From Sphingobacterium alimentarium (GTDB taxonomy: Bacteria; Bacteroidota; Bacteroidia; Sphingobacteriales; Sphingobacteriaceae), in assembly GCF_004342685.1 (NCBI RefSeq), contig NZ_SMBZ01000027.1, positions 1 through 49,147 on the forward strand: DNA of 49,147 bases, read 5' to 3'. Position numbers and translations under genes: made by a program. This document shows, piece after piece, positions 1-8,403 of the stretch; within the stretch, counting starts at the first letter, position 1; each line of letters opens with the position of its first letter. The notes beneath the pieces are model-generated. The model was not told the origin of the DNA and did not search any database. It saw nothing but the letters and a program-made list of their open reading frames with translations.

Positions 1-570
1 ACTTTTCAACTTTTGACGATTTTTCTTTTGCGAAGGGGATAGCTTAGCATAGCTATGCGCAGATTCCTCTCCAAAAAAGTCGAAGGGCACACCCATATCC
101 AATTCTTTCTTGGTTTTGAGATCAATAATGGTCAAATCAATGGTGCTTCCGCGGCTATGTCCCGATTTGGAAGCTATAAAACCTTTTTTGAACAATTCCC
201 GCTTGTCTACTTGGGGGTAGAACTCCTGGCGCATCAACGTATCCTTAATGTCTTTTGCCCATCTTTTGAAATGATTGACCGCTATCTGTGGTCTATAGCC
301 ATCAAATACTTTCAGACCGAGACCTTCTTTATTCAGTTCTTTTTCGACTTGCTGCAAGGCTCGGGCGGCACGCTCCGTCAGAATGACTTCTGCGCTGTGA
401 TAACCATCAATCGGACGGCCAACAAAATTGTGTGCGGTATGATATTTCATATCCACCTCGATGTGCGGAATATAATCGGTGACATACACAAAACCTTGCG
501 GTAACTTCGCTTTTTGACCATATAAGGTCACATTCGATAGCAAAAACAGGATAAAAAGAAGTCTTTTCAT
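1..570 (-). CDS. D-alanyl-D-alanine dipeptidase (VanX/DdpX family, M15D), 3' end outside window
   Basis: The frame read leftward from an ATG at 570 stays open to base 1, giving 190 residues without a stop, so the C-terminus lies outside the window. The first 20 residues form a signal peptide ending near YGQ, so the enzyme is probably exported to the periplasm. Family marks are the DGYRP motif near residue 101 and the SGHSRGSTIDLT block near residue 145, which matches the SxHxxGxxxD zinc-binding signature of VanX-like zinc dipeptidases. These cleave D-Ala-D-Ala, for cell-wall turnover or dipeptide scavenging. The family call is firm from the motifs; the second zinc-ligand region (ExWH) is not visible because the gene is cut. 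It is transcribed divergently from the helicase at 695. No van genes are nearby, so a resistance role is not suggested. Confidence 0.9.
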   Translation of the reverse strand, partial: MKRLLFILFLLSNVTLYGQKAKLPQGFVYVTDYIPHIEVDMKYHTAHNFVGRPIDGYHSAEVILTERAARALQQVEKELNKEGLGLKVFDGYRPQIAVNHFKRWAKDIKDTLMRQEFYPQVDKRELFKKGFIASKSGHSRGSTIDLTIIDLKTKKELDMGVPFDFFGEESAHSYAKLSPSQKKNRQKLKS

Positions 571-694
571 GTTGTAAGGTTTAAGTCATAAAGGTAATCA
601 AAAGTGCTAATAATTCCGGTATGCATGCGGTAGATTGAATCAAAATTCCTAACTTTACATCCTATTTCTAACGGAAAAAATAACGCATTATACT

Positions 695-2971
695 TTGGAT
701 TATTTAGCAGGATTAAATCCCTCCCAACGTGCTGCTGTAGAACAAACCGAAGGGCCGGTAATGATAGTAGCAGGGGCTGGTTCAGGAAAGACACGTGTAA
801 TTACTTATAGAGTTGCCCACCTTATTCAAAAAAGAGTAGACCCATTTAATATTTTAGTACTGACGTTTACTAATAAAGCCGCAAAAGAGATGCGCGAGCG
901 TATTATGAGCGTAGTAGGGTCCGAAGCAAAAAATATATGGATGGGTACATTCCACTCTATTTTTGCACGTATATTGCGTGTCGAAGCGGAGTTGATTGGC
1001 TATCCTAAGAATTTCACGATCTACGATACGGATGACACCAAGAGCTTATTGAGGGCTATTCTCAAAGAGATGAATCTGGATGACAAGCTCTACAATGTCA
1101 ATCATGTATATGGACGTATTTCTTCGGCCAAGAATAATCTTATTTCCCCTCAGGAGTATAATAAGAATGAAGCTCTCTTGGCGGAAGACCGCGAGAATGG
1201 TCGTCCACAGATGGGACAGGTGTATATGACTTACGCACAACGTTGTTATCGTGCGGGCGCAATGGATTTTGACGATTTATTGTTCAAGACCAATGTCTTG
1301 TTGAATAAATTTCCTGAAACATTGTACAAATACCAACATCAGTTTAAATATTTGATGGTGGATGAGTATCAGGATACCAACTTCTCGCAATATCTAATTG
1401 TGAAAAGATTGGCTGCGGTCAATGAAAATATTTGTGTGGTAGGTGACGATGCGCAGAGTATTTATGCATTCCGCGGAGCGAATATTCAGAATATATTGAA
1501 TTTTCAGAAGGACTATCCAGATGTAAAAGTGTTTAAGTTGGAGCAGAATTACCGCTCTACAAAAACTATTGTCAATGCTGCCAACAGTATCATTGCGAAC
1601 AACAAAAATCAACTGGAGAAAAATGTGTTCTCAGAAAATGAAGATGGTGATAAGATAAAAGTGGCACGAGCTTTTTCTGACAACGAAGAAGGAAAAATCG
1701 TGGCAGAGGCTATCTTGCAGGAGAAAGCGCTTAAATCGTTGAATTATAAAGCATTCGCGATACTTTACCGTACCAATGCACAGTCTCGTGCGATGGAGGA
1801 ATCCCTACGCAAGCTCAATATCCCTTATAAACTTTATGGTGGAACATCTTTCTACCAACGTAAAGAAATTAAGGATTTAATTGCGTACTTTAGATTGACA
1901 TATAATCCCAATGATGAGGAAGCATTGAAGCGTGTAATTAATTACCCGCGCCGAGGAATTGGAGATACCACGATCGAAAAAATTATTGTGGCAGCCGACC
2001 GCAATCAATACAGACTGTGGGATATTGTAGCCAATGCACAGATGTTTTTGGATGGGCGTAGTGCTACTTCAGTGTCGAATTTTGCGACAATGATTCAGAG
2101 TTTTCAGGCTGTTGGCAATAATTCTTCTGCTTTCGATACCGCTATGCACATAGCACAGCATTCGGGTATATTGAAGGATTTGTATGAGGACAAGTCGGTC
2201 GAAGGACTGGCACGCTATGAAAATATTCAGGAGTTGCTGAATGGTATCAAGGAGTTTTCGGAACGCGAAGATATCGAACAAAAAACGTTGGATGTATTCC
2301 TTCAGGATGTTGCGTTGTTGACGAATGATGACAATGACAAAGATCCAAATGCAGATACAGTGTCGTTAATGACTATCCACTCTTCCAAAGGATTAGAGTT
2401 TCCGGTAGTATTTATTGTCGGATTGGAAGAGAATTTGTTTCCATCGCAATTATCCTTAAATTCGCGAAGTGAGCTGGAGGAAGAGCGACGATTATTTTAT
2501 GTGGCTGTAACACGCGCAGAAAAGAAATTGCATCTATCGTATGCCACCTCACGTTACCGCTGGGGTACTTTGAATAATTGTGAGCCGAGTCGATTTATTG
2601 ATGAGCTGAATCCAAGTTTCTTAGACTTAGATTTCAATCCTCGTAGTTCTGCACCATCGTCAGATGGAGCCTTTAAATCAGATCGTATTGCCTGGCAGAC
2701 GAAAGAGAAAGATACTTTTTCGAAACCCAAGCCGAAGGTTGTCAAAACGACTTCCATATTACCCAAAGCGCACGTACCAACACCGGGATTTGCGCCGTCC
2801 GACACGAGTAATCTCCAAGTCGGCATGGAAGTGGAGCATGAACGTTTTGGATTTGGTAAGGTAGTCAATCTGGAAGGAAATAAGCCGGATATAAAAGCAA
2901 CTATTTTCTTCAAAGAGTTGGGACAGAAACAATTGTTGCTTAAATTTGCAAAACTTAGAATCGTTCAATAA
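695..2971 (+). CDS. UvrD/PcrA-type superfamily 1 DNA helicase
   Basis: 3'-5' ATP-dependent DNA helicase of the UvrD/Rep/PcrA group, used in nucleotide excision repair, mismatch repair and replication-fork clearance. The 758-residue length fits. The start is a TTG at 695; the N-terminus (DYLAGLNPSQRAAV) aligns with the normal start of the family and no ATG lies upstream in frame, so TTG is chosen with confidence. Visible motifs: the Q-motif NPSQ, Walker A GAGSGKT at residues 27-33, motif Ia TFTNKAA, motif II DEYQDTN starting at D223, motif III GDDAQSIYAFRGA, motif IV NYRS, motif V TIHSSKGLEF, motif VI YVAVTRAE. The tail carries a basic, Ser/Pro-rich linker and a small Tudor-like end (VGMEVEHERFGFGKV) typical of PcrA, which contacts RNA polymerase in other bacteria. 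It probably has its own promoter in the 125-bp gap to the divergent dipeptidase gene. Confidence 0.96.
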   Translation: MDYLAGLNPSQRAAVEQTEGPVMIVAGAGSGKTRVITYRVAHLIQKRVDPFNILVLTFTNKAAKEMRERIMSVVGSEAKNIWMGTFHSIFARILRVEAELIGYPKNFTIYDTDDTKSLLRAILKEMNLDDKLYNVNHVYGRISSAKNNLISPQEYNKNEALLAEDRENGRPQMGQVYMTYAQRCYRAGAMDFDDLLFKTNVLLNKFPETLYKYQHQFKYLMVDEYQDTNFSQYLIVKRLAAVNENICVVGDDAQSIYAFRGANIQNILNFQKDYPDVKVFKLEQNYRSTKTIVNAANSIIANNKNQLEKNVFSENEDGDKIKVARAFSDNEEGKIVAEAILQEKALKSLNYKAFAILYRTNAQSRAMEESLRKLNIPYKLYGGTSFYQRKEIKDLIAYFRLTYNPNDEEALKRVINYPRRGIGDTTIEKIIVAADRNQYRLWDIVANAQMFLDGRSATSVSNFATMIQSFQAVGNNSSAFDTAMHIAQHSGILKDLYEDKSVEGLARYENIQELLNGIKEFSEREDIEQKTLDVFLQDVALLTNDDNDKDPNADTVSLMTIHSSKGLEFPVVFIVGLEENLFPSQLSLNSRSELEEERRLFYVAVTRAEKKLHLSYATSRYRWGTLNNCEPSRFIDELNPSFLDLDFNPRSSAPSSDGAFKSDRIAWQTKEKDTFSKPKPKVVKTTSILPKAHVPTPGFAPSDTSNLQVGMEVEHERFGFGKVVNLEGNKPDIKATIFFKELGQKQLLLKFAKLRIVQ

Positions 2972-3028
2972 GAACACATAGATAACTTGAATAAACTAAT
3001 AACGTATCAATACGTTTAATATCACTAT

Positions 3029-3769
3029 ATGAATTTTGACTACAATAGCACTCGCCCCAAATTAATATTGGCCGAATATGGAAGGAATGTGCAAAATATG
3101 GTGGACTATATTTGTACTGTTCCCGACAAAGAGGAGCGTAATAGACTGGCACAAGTCGTAATAGATATGATGGGTGTGCTTAATCCGCATTTGCGTGATG
3201 TATCTGATTTCAAGCATAAGCTTTGGGATCATTTATATATAATTTCAGATTTTAAAATCGACGTTGATTCACCATTTCCTATACCTAAGCGAGAGGAAAT
3301 CAGACAGCAACCAGAGCGTTTAGCTTATCCACAGCATAGAATTCGTTTCAAACACTATGGCCACATCGTAGAAGATATGATTCAGAAAGCCGTAGCTGTT
3401 ACCAATGACGAAACAAAAGCAAAGCTGACTCTCGGTATTGCCAACTTCATGAAGATGGCTTATTTGACATGGAATAAGGATTCTGTAAATGATATTCAAA
3501 TCGTTGAAGACTTAAAAGAATTGTCAAAAGGTGAATTGATATTGCCTTCGGATGTCGTGTTGACGAAATTAGATTTCCGTACACCGCCTCCAGGAAGCCG
3601 CGTGAAGACTTCACAAAACACCAATAACAATACTAAAGGTGGTACGCAGGTGAGAAAGCAGAACATGAAGAGCAATAATAATAACAATAATAATGATAAG
3701 AAAAGACCACACAGCAATACAGGTGGTGGTGGTTTTAAGAAAAATTATCAGAATAATTATAAAAAATAA
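3029..3769 (+). CDS. DUF4290 domain-containing protein with Asn-rich basic tail
   Basis: Conserved Bacteroidota protein of unknown function, 246 residues. The first ~185 residues (from MNFDYNSTRPKLILAEYGRN) are the DUF4290 domain: mostly helical, no signal peptide and no membrane segment, so cytoplasmic. The last ~50 residues are low-complexity: Asn runs (seven in a row), Lys/Arg, and a Gly run before a final Lys-rich end. This resembles a disordered nucleic-acid-binding tail, but that is inference. It sits between the helicase (57 bp upstream) and murA (96 bp downstream), the same order seen in many Bacteroidota genomes from general knowledge. The tail's codons are AAT/AAC-rich, so its length could vary by slippage. 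Confidence 0.9.
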   Translation: MNFDYNSTRPKLILAEYGRNVQNMVDYICTVPDKEERNRLAQVVIDMMGVLNPHLRDVSDFKHKLWDHLYIISDFKIDVDSPFPIPKREEIRQQPERLAYPQHRIRFKHYGHIVEDMIQKAVAVTNDETKAKLTLGIANFMKMAYLTWNKDSVNDIQIVEDLKELSKGELILPSDVVLTKLDFRTPPPGSRVKTSQNTNNNTKGGTQVRKQNMKSNNNNNNNDKKRPHSNTGGGGFKKNYQNNYKK

Positions 3770-3796
3770 TCATTCTTACGTTATTTACAATTTTTT

Positions 3797-3834
3797 AATA
3801 AGTAACTAGTACATATAGATATTAGTTACTTATT
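3797..3834. terminator. Long AT-rich hairpin between the DUF4290 gene and murA
   Basis: A perfect 12-bp inverted repeat (3797-3808 with 3823-3834) around a 14-nt loop. It has T-rich flanks on both sides but no clean U-tract and only AT-rich stem pairs, so it could be a weak terminator for the upstream gene, or a regulatory hairpin in the murA leader, whose start codon is 32 bp away. Confidence 0.45.
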
Positions 3835-3865
3835 TCATTTTAAAGAAATATCCTTTATAGTATAT

Positions 3866-5191
3866 ATGAATGCATTTGAAATACACGGTGGAAAGCCATT
3901 GAAAGGTGAAATAATTCCTCAAGGAGCTAAAAACGAAGCTTTGCAAATTTTGTCCGCAGTATTATTGACTGAGGAAAAAATGACAATCAGCAATATTCCG
4001 GACATTAAGGATGTGAATAAATTGATTGATCTATTAGGATCGTTGGGTGTTGCGACCACTAAAATAAATAAAGACACGTACGAGTTTGAAGCCAAAAATA
4101 TAAATACCGATTATTTTACGTCTGAAGAATTCAAGCAAAAGGGTGGAGGTCTACGCGGGTCTATCATGATTGTCGGACCATTATTGGCGAGATTTGGTAA
4201 GGCAGCAATCCCAAAACCTGGAGGTGACAAAATCGGTCGCCGACGTCTTGATACCCACTTCATAGGCTTTGAAAAGTTAGGTGCTAAGTTTGTGTATGAC
4301 GTAGAAAATGAGTTTTTCAATGTGGATGCTTCTCACTTGCAAGGTACATATATCCTGATGGATGAGGCTTCGGTGACTGGAACAGCAAATATTGTCATGG
4401 CTGCTGTACTTGCTAAAGGTACGACCACGATTTATAATGCGGCCTGCGAGCCATATTTGCAGCAATTGTGTAAGATGCTTAATCGCATGGGAGCCAAAAT
4501 CTCCGGCATAGGCTCTAACTTACTGACGATAGAAGGTGTAGAACGCCTTGGAGGTACCGAGCACCGTATGTTGCCGGATATGATAGAGATTGGTTCATTC
4601 ATTGGTCTGGCTGCTATGACGGGTTCTGAAATCACAATCAAAGATGTGTGTTATAAAGAATTGGGAATTATACCTACGGTATTCCAACGTTTGGGTATCA
4701 AGATGGAATTGCGTGGCGACGATATCTATATTCCTGCTCAAGATTCTTACGAGATTGATACATTTATCGATGGCTCTATCTTAACGATATCTGATGCTCC
4801 ATGGCCTGGTTTCACACCTGATTTGTTGAGTATTGTATTGGTGACAGCCATCCAAGCAAAAGGAAATGTACTGATTCATCAAAAAATGTTCGAAAGTAGA
4901 CTATTCTTCGTCGATAAATTAATTGATATGGGTGGCCAGATTATTCTGTGTGATCCGCATCGCGCTACGGTGATCGGTCTGAACAAGCAAACAAAGTTAA
5001 GAGGTATTCCAATGTCCTCTCCTGATATCCGTGCGGGTGTATCATTATTGATAGCAGCCCTATCCGCTCAAGGAAAGTCCACTATATTTAATATTGAGCA
5101 GATCGAGCGCGGTTACCAAAATATAGAAGAAAGATTAAAAGCACTAGGAGCGGACATTAGACGCATCGAAGCGCAGCCAATGGGGCATTAA
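3866..5191 (+). CDS. murA: UDP-N-acetylglucosamine 1-carboxyvinyltransferase, Asp-for-Cys variant
   Basis: Catalyses the first committed step of peptidoglycan synthesis: transfer of enolpyruvate from PEP to UDP-GlcNAc in the cytoplasm. 441 residues, near the usual ~420-435, covering the whole EPSP-synthase/MurA fold. N-terminal hallmarks are the GAKNEAL segment (Lys22-Asn23, substrate binding) and RRRLDTHF in the mobile loop. The catalytic loop reads KPGGDKIGRRR: residue 121 is Asp where E. coli MurA has Cys115. That Cys is the residue fosfomycin alkylates, and Asp variants elsewhere (Mycobacterium, Chlamydia) are active and fosfomycin-insensitive, so intrinsic resistance is predicted. The C-terminal Arg-rich region (SSPDIRAGVSLLIAAL) is intact. 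It follows the DUF4290 gene by 96 bp with a hairpin between them, and precedes a YceI lipoprotein. Confidence 0.96.
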   Translation: MNAFEIHGGKPLKGEIIPQGAKNEALQILSAVLLTEEKMTISNIPDIKDVNKLIDLLGSLGVATTKINKDTYEFEAKNINTDYFTSEEFKQKGGGLRGSIMIVGPLLARFGKAAIPKPGGDKIGRRRLDTHFIGFEKLGAKFVYDVENEFFNVDASHLQGTYILMDEASVTGTANIVMAAVLAKGTTTIYNAACEPYLQQLCKMLNRMGAKISGIGSNLLTIEGVERLGGTEHRMLPDMIEIGSFIGLAAMTGSEITIKDVCYKELGIIPTVFQRLGIKMELRGDDIYIPAQDSYEIDTFIDGSILTISDAPWPGFTPDLLSIVLVTAIQAKGNVLIHQKMFESRLFFVDKLIDMGGQIILCDPHRATVIGLNKQTKLRGIPMSSPDIRAGVSLLIAALSAQGKSTIFNIEQIERGYQNIEERLKALGADIRRIEAQPMGH

Positions 5192-5250
5192 GGAATTGTC
5201 GGTTTATTGTTAATAAATAAAATAATAAAGCAAAATATAGGAATGTATCT

Positions 5251-5258
5251 TATTTTTG
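5251..5258 (+). promoter_or_regulatory. Candidate -7 element (TATTTTTG) of the YceI gene
   Basis: Matches the Bacteroidota TAnnTTTG -7 consensus, 30 bp upstream of the ATG at 5289, in an AT-rich spacer after murA. No convincing -33 element is seen. Confidence 0.45.
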
Positions 5259-5288
5259 TAACTTAATTAAAAACAACTTAATATACGC

Positions 5289-5918
5289 ATGAATAAATTC
5301 GTTTTATTTGGAGCTGTAGCTTCATTAGTATTGGCGTCTTGTGCTGGAAATCCAGAAGGAAAAAAAGCTGAAACATCAGATTCAGTAGAAGTTGCTAAAA
5401 AAGTAACAGGTACATCATATACTGTGGATACTGCCCAATCTACATTATATTGGAAAGGCACTAAAGTTAGTGGTTTTCATGAAGGTACTGTAGACATCAA
5501 ATCAGGAGCGATTTTCGTGGATAATGGTGCGCTAGTAGGCGGTAACTTTGTGTTGGATATGAACACAATCAACAGCACAGATTTAGAAGGTGAATACAAA
5601 GGGAAATTAGATGGTCACTTGAAAGCTGATGATTTCTTCGCAGTTGCATCTCATCCAGAAGCATCTTTCGAAATTTCAGAAGTAAAAGCTGGTGCTACTG
5701 CTGCTGATGTAGTTATTTCAGGTAATTTGACAATCAAAGGAATTACTAAAAACATTACTTTCGATGCTAAAGTTGATGAAATCTCTGATACAGTTGTAAA
5801 ATCATCTGCAGATTTCAATATTTTACGTGAAGACTGGGGTGTAAACTATGAAGGTAAAAAAGATGATTTAATCTCTAAAGAAATCAACTTCAAAGTTACT
5901 ATCGTAGCAACAAAATAA
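5289..5918 (+). CDS. YceI-family lipoprotein
   Basis: A 209-residue exported protein. The N-terminus is a lipoprotein signal peptide with lipobox LASC (Cys18) followed by a short polar linker, so it should be lipid-anchored in the periplasm or outer membrane. Residues ~42-208 form the YceI beta-barrel (YTVDTAQSTLYWKGTKVSGFHEGTVDI; later GNLTIKGITKNITFDAKV), a lipocalin-like fold that binds isoprenoid or other amphiphilic ligands in characterised members. The ligand here is unknown. It has its own promoter candidate and terminator, so it is probably monocistronic. Its codon usage (many GAA, AAA, GTA, TCA) is typical of a well-expressed gene in AT-rich Bacteroidota, and a high expression level is plausible but inferred. 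Confidence 0.92.
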   Translation: MNKFVLFGAVASLVLASCAGNPEGKKAETSDSVEVAKKVTGTSYTVDTAQSTLYWKGTKVSGFHEGTVDIKSGAIFVDNGALVGGNFVLDMNTINSTDLEGEYKGKLDGHLKADDFFAVASHPEASFEISEVKAGATAADVVISGNLTIKGITKNITFDAKVDEISDTVVKSSADFNILREDWGVNYEGKKDDLISKEINFKVTIVATK

Positions 5919-5935
5919 GGTATAATCTTTACATA

Positions 5936-5973
5936 AAAATAGGGTTTCAATTATTTGAAATCCTATTTTTTTT
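5936..5973. terminator. Bidirectional rho-independent terminator
   Basis: Stem AGGGTTTCAA/TTGAAATCCT (one G-T pair) extended by A/T pairs, with a TTAT loop and a long T-run on the plus strand and a T-run on the minus strand. It lies between the convergent YceI gene and the AHSA1-type gene and can serve both. Confidence 0.85.
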
Positions 5974-5995
5974 ATGTATTAGTTCTACAAGTCTA

Positions 5996-6454
5996 TTAGT
6001 AGATATGTGGGATTTGAAGCAGCAGCCTATCAAAATTTTCTTCATTTTTGTCTACCACATACGGTTTAAGCTTATTGCATTCCTCTACGGTGTCAAATAT
6101 CATTTTGAATATAAGTTTTGTTTGCGTCGAGGATATACTTTCAAAAATAAACATCACTTGAAATAGCGGTTTAGAAAATCTCTTCCAGACAATCAATTGA
6201 GGAACAATAATCTGTGTGAATGCACAATGATTTTCATAATTTCCCTTTTCGGGCCCATGCATGGTATAGCGCCATTCTCCACCGACCTCAAAATTAAATT
6301 CGTGAAAGGTATTCGAAAAACCATGTGGACCCCACCATTGTGCTAAATGATGAGGATCCGAAAAAGCCTTAAACAGAATTTGTCTAGAGGTGGGGAATAT
6401 CCGCATACTTACGATTTCGGCTTCCGGATTCGTATGCTCATTAGACTTGTCCAT
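5996..6454 (-). CDS. SRPBCC / AHSA1-type START-like domain protein
   Basis: Small cytoplasmic protein of the activator-of-Hsp90-ATPase-1-like (AHSA1/COG3832) branch of the SRPBCC superfamily. Evidence is the block FPTSRQILFKAFSDPHHLAQ followed by WWGP and later GGEWRYTMHGP, all standard for this family, and a C-terminal region rich in bulky residues. Members are helix-grip folds that bind hydrophobic ligands; bacterial functions are mostly unknown. I place the start at the ATG at 6454 (about 152 residues) because the domain begins right after it. A longer in-frame start at 6514 adds 20 residues with no family resemblance. It is the last gene of the leftward signalling cluster and lies 160 bp beyond the small receiver gene; whether it belongs to that transcript is not clear. 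Confidence 0.85.
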   Translation of the reverse strand: MDKSNEHTNPEAEIVSMRIFPTSRQILFKAFSDPHHLAQWWGPHGFSNTFHEFNFEVGGEWRYTMHGPEKGNYENHCAFTQIIVPQLIVWKRFSKPLFQVMFIFESISSTQTKLIFKMIFDTVEECNKLKPYVVDKNEENFDRLLLQIPHIY

Positions 6455-6616
6455 ATTACAATGCTTATATGATTCTACAATTAATGACTTACCGGAGCGA
6501 ACTTGATCCCACATCCTTTACTTTCTTATCCGGTATGCTATGTCTAATCTACAAATTTTCAGCCGATTATACGATGCATATACCACAGTCTCTCCTCTAG
6601 AAAAAAATGCATCTAG

Positions 6617-6991
6617 TTACGTCGTAGAAGATGCAATCACTTGTTCCACCTTTTGTTCTAAATCATCGAGATCAAAGGGTTTAGAAAGATATGTTTCTGC
6701 GCCTGCACGATTTGCCAAGGATTCTACATCATTATTTGCTGAGCAATATATAACAGGTATATGTTTATAATCAGCATGACTCTTCAATAATCGAGTAGCT
6801 TCCACACCACCGATATCTGGAATCCAATTGTCCATGATCACCACATCGGGGTTGACTTCCGCTACTTTCTCAATGATATCATGAGAGGTCGCAGATATTT
6901 GCACATTATATCCAGCACTCTCCAAAACTATAGTAAATATTTCCAAAATAGCTTTATCATCATCAAATACGAGAATCGTTTTGTTTTTCAT
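6617..6991 (-). CDS. Stand-alone response-regulator receiver domain
   Basis: A 124-residue CheY-like single-domain protein. Acidic pocket Asp10-Asp12 (VFDDDK), phospho-acceptor Asp54 (VIMDNWIPD), conserved Ser (YCSAN) and Lys (YLSKPFD) are all present, so phosphotransfer is expected. There is no output domain, so it must act through a protein partner or as a phosphate shuttle. It lies 10 bp downstream of the CheB-type gene and is leftward like the rest of the cluster, suggesting it belongs to that phosphorelay. Its sequence is only moderately like the other lone receiver at 8404 and it lacks the MMMPEMDG box. Confidence 0.93.
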   Translation of the reverse strand: MKNKTILVFDDDKAILEIFTIVLESAGYNVQISATSHDIIEKVAEVNPDVVIMDNWIPDIGGVEATRLLKSHADYKHIPVIYCSANNDVESLANRAGAETYLSKPFDLDDLEQKVEQVIASSTT

Positions 6992-7001
6992 GATTGTATT
7001 A

Positions 7002-7571
7002 TTAGGTATTATATTTCAATTTATTAATAAAAGTAGCCATTTCATCTGGCTGCAATAGTTTGATGTCCGGTATTGCCTGTAAGGCTTGCTGCGGCATATA
7101 ACTTACTTCGGCGGTAGCTGGATCTTGAATAGCTACAACACCCTTATTCTGCAGGATGTGCAGTAGGCCTTCTACACCGTCTTGGTTTCCACCCGAAAGT
7201 AGAAGTGCACCGACATTATTCTTAAAAATCCGAGCAGCAGACTCAAAGGTAACGTCTATAGATGGACGCGAAAAGTTTACTTTTTCGGAAGCATCCAGCG
7301 CCAGTAATCTCTTGGTTTCAAATAGAAGGTGATAATTGGCGGGGGCAAGATAACATTTTCCATTCTCAAGTTCGGTTTTATCCTCTGCTTCTAGTACACT
7401 CAAGGCTGCCGAAGTCTCCAGCAATATGTGCAAGGAGCTCTGAGGGAAAGACTTACGATGCAAAATAATGACAATCGGAAAAGGTAAATCCTTGTCCAAA
7501 TGCGGCAGTATCTGCAATAATATAAGAATACTGCCTGCTGAGCCTCCTATCAAAAATACATCTGTTCCCAT
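7002..7571 (-). CDS. cheB: CheB-type methylesterase catalytic domain without receiver
   Basis: About 189 residues corresponding only to the C-terminal CheB methylesterase/deamidase domain. Numbered from a GTG at 7577, the triad is visible: Ser13 in IGGSAGS, His40 in IILHRKS, and Asp133 in LSGGNQDGV. CheB hydrolyses glutamyl methyl esters on chemoreceptors. The usual N-terminal receiver that controls it is absent; two separate receivers are encoded next door (6617 and 8404). The start is the ATG at 7571; the GTG at 7577, touching the cheR stop codon, is an alternative. It is directly downstream of cheR, so the methylation/demethylation pair is translationally close-coupled. No methyl-accepting receptor gene is nearby, so the target is not obvious. 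Confidence 0.93.
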   Translation of the reverse strand: MGTDVFLIGGSAGSILILLQILPHLDKDLPFPIVIILHRKSFPQSSLHILLETSAALSVLEAEDKTELENGKCYLAPANYHLLFETKRLLALDASEKVNFSRPSIDVTFESAARIFKNNVGALLLSGGNQDGVEGLLHILQNKGVVAIQDPATAEVSYMPQQALQAIPDIKLLQPDEMATFINKLKYNT

Positions 7572-7577
7572 GATCAC

Positions 7578-8399
7578 TTAATTACTTTTCTGCCAGATTT
7601 TGTGTTTCTGAATTTGTTTGTACCTATCTTGTAAAGAGGAAAAACGCAATGTTTCTTTATCACCTAACGCCAAATACCCCAATTTTTGCAAACTCCCGTC
7701 AAAGAGGCTAAAAACCTTATTTTGTAGATCTTTATCAAAATATATAAGCACATTTCGACAAAGGATCAACTGAAATTCATTGAAGGAACTGTCCGAAACC
7801 AAATTGTGCGTCGAAAAAAGTATACGATCGCTAAGTCCACTTTGGAATTTAACGACATCATACATAGCTGTATAATAGCTTGAAAAATCTTTCACTCCGC
7901 CGGAGTTAATATAATTTTCAGAATATAATTTCATCGTACGCAATGGAAAAATCCCCTTGGAGGCTTTTTCGATCACAGAAGGATTAATATCTGTAGCATA
8001 TATCAATGCTTTATGTGCTAAATTTACTTCCTGCAATAGAATAGCAATGGAATAAGCTTCTTCGCCCGTCGAACAGCCAGCCACCCAAATACGGATAAAA
8101 GGGTAGGTGCCGAGCAGCGGAAGTATATCTGTTCTTAATTTCTTGTAAAAATTAGGGTCACGAAACATCTCCGTCACATTGACCGTGATCTCCTCCACAA
8201 AACGTTGTAGATAAGAGCTGTCATTGATCACCCGGTAGCGTAATTCTGCAAAACTTGCAAATTTATCCACGACACATATCCGATTGAGCCTTCTTTTGAG
8301 AGATGCTCTGCTGTATTGTGAAAAATCATAACCATATAAAGCTGATACATCCTCCAATAACAATTCTATTTCTTCATCTTTGATAATATCAAGCTCCAT
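7578..8399 (-). CDS. cheR: CheR-type protein-glutamate O-methyltransferase
   Basis: A 273-residue SAM-dependent methyltransferase. The N-terminal CheR all-alpha subdomain (about residues 5-60, with SRASLKRRLNR) precedes the catalytic domain. SAM-binding signature VAGCSTGEEAYSIAILL lies near residue 110, and LILCRNVLIYFD near residue 215 is the other family hallmark. CheR methylates glutamates in receptor helices; no tetratricopeptide tail is present. It sits between a lone receiver (stop 8404, 4 bp away) and the CheB domain. The spacing supports one operon. Because no chemoreceptor, CheA or CheW is present in the cluster, a non-chemotactic role is likely, by analogy to other CheB/CheR-kinase modules. 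Confidence 0.95.
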   Translation of the reverse strand: MELDIIKDEEIELLLEDVSALYGYDFSQYSRASLKRRLNRICVVDKFASFAELRYRVINDSSYLQRFVEEITVNVTEMFRDPNFYKKLRTDILPLLGTYPFIRIWVAGCSTGEEAYSIAILLQEVNLAHKALIYATDINPSVIEKASKGIFPLRTMKLYSENYINSGGVKDFSSYYTAMYDVVKFQSGLSDRILFSTHNLVSDSSFNEFQLILCRNVLIYFDKDLQNKVFSLFDGSLQKLGYLALGDKETLRFSSLQDRYKQIQKHKIWQKSN

Positions 8400-8403
8400 A
8401 TTT

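Noticed and set aside
55..504. A 149-codon plus-strand frame at the left edge
   Set aside because: It is antisense to the dipeptidase gene, which has clear motifs and a signal peptide on the minus strand.
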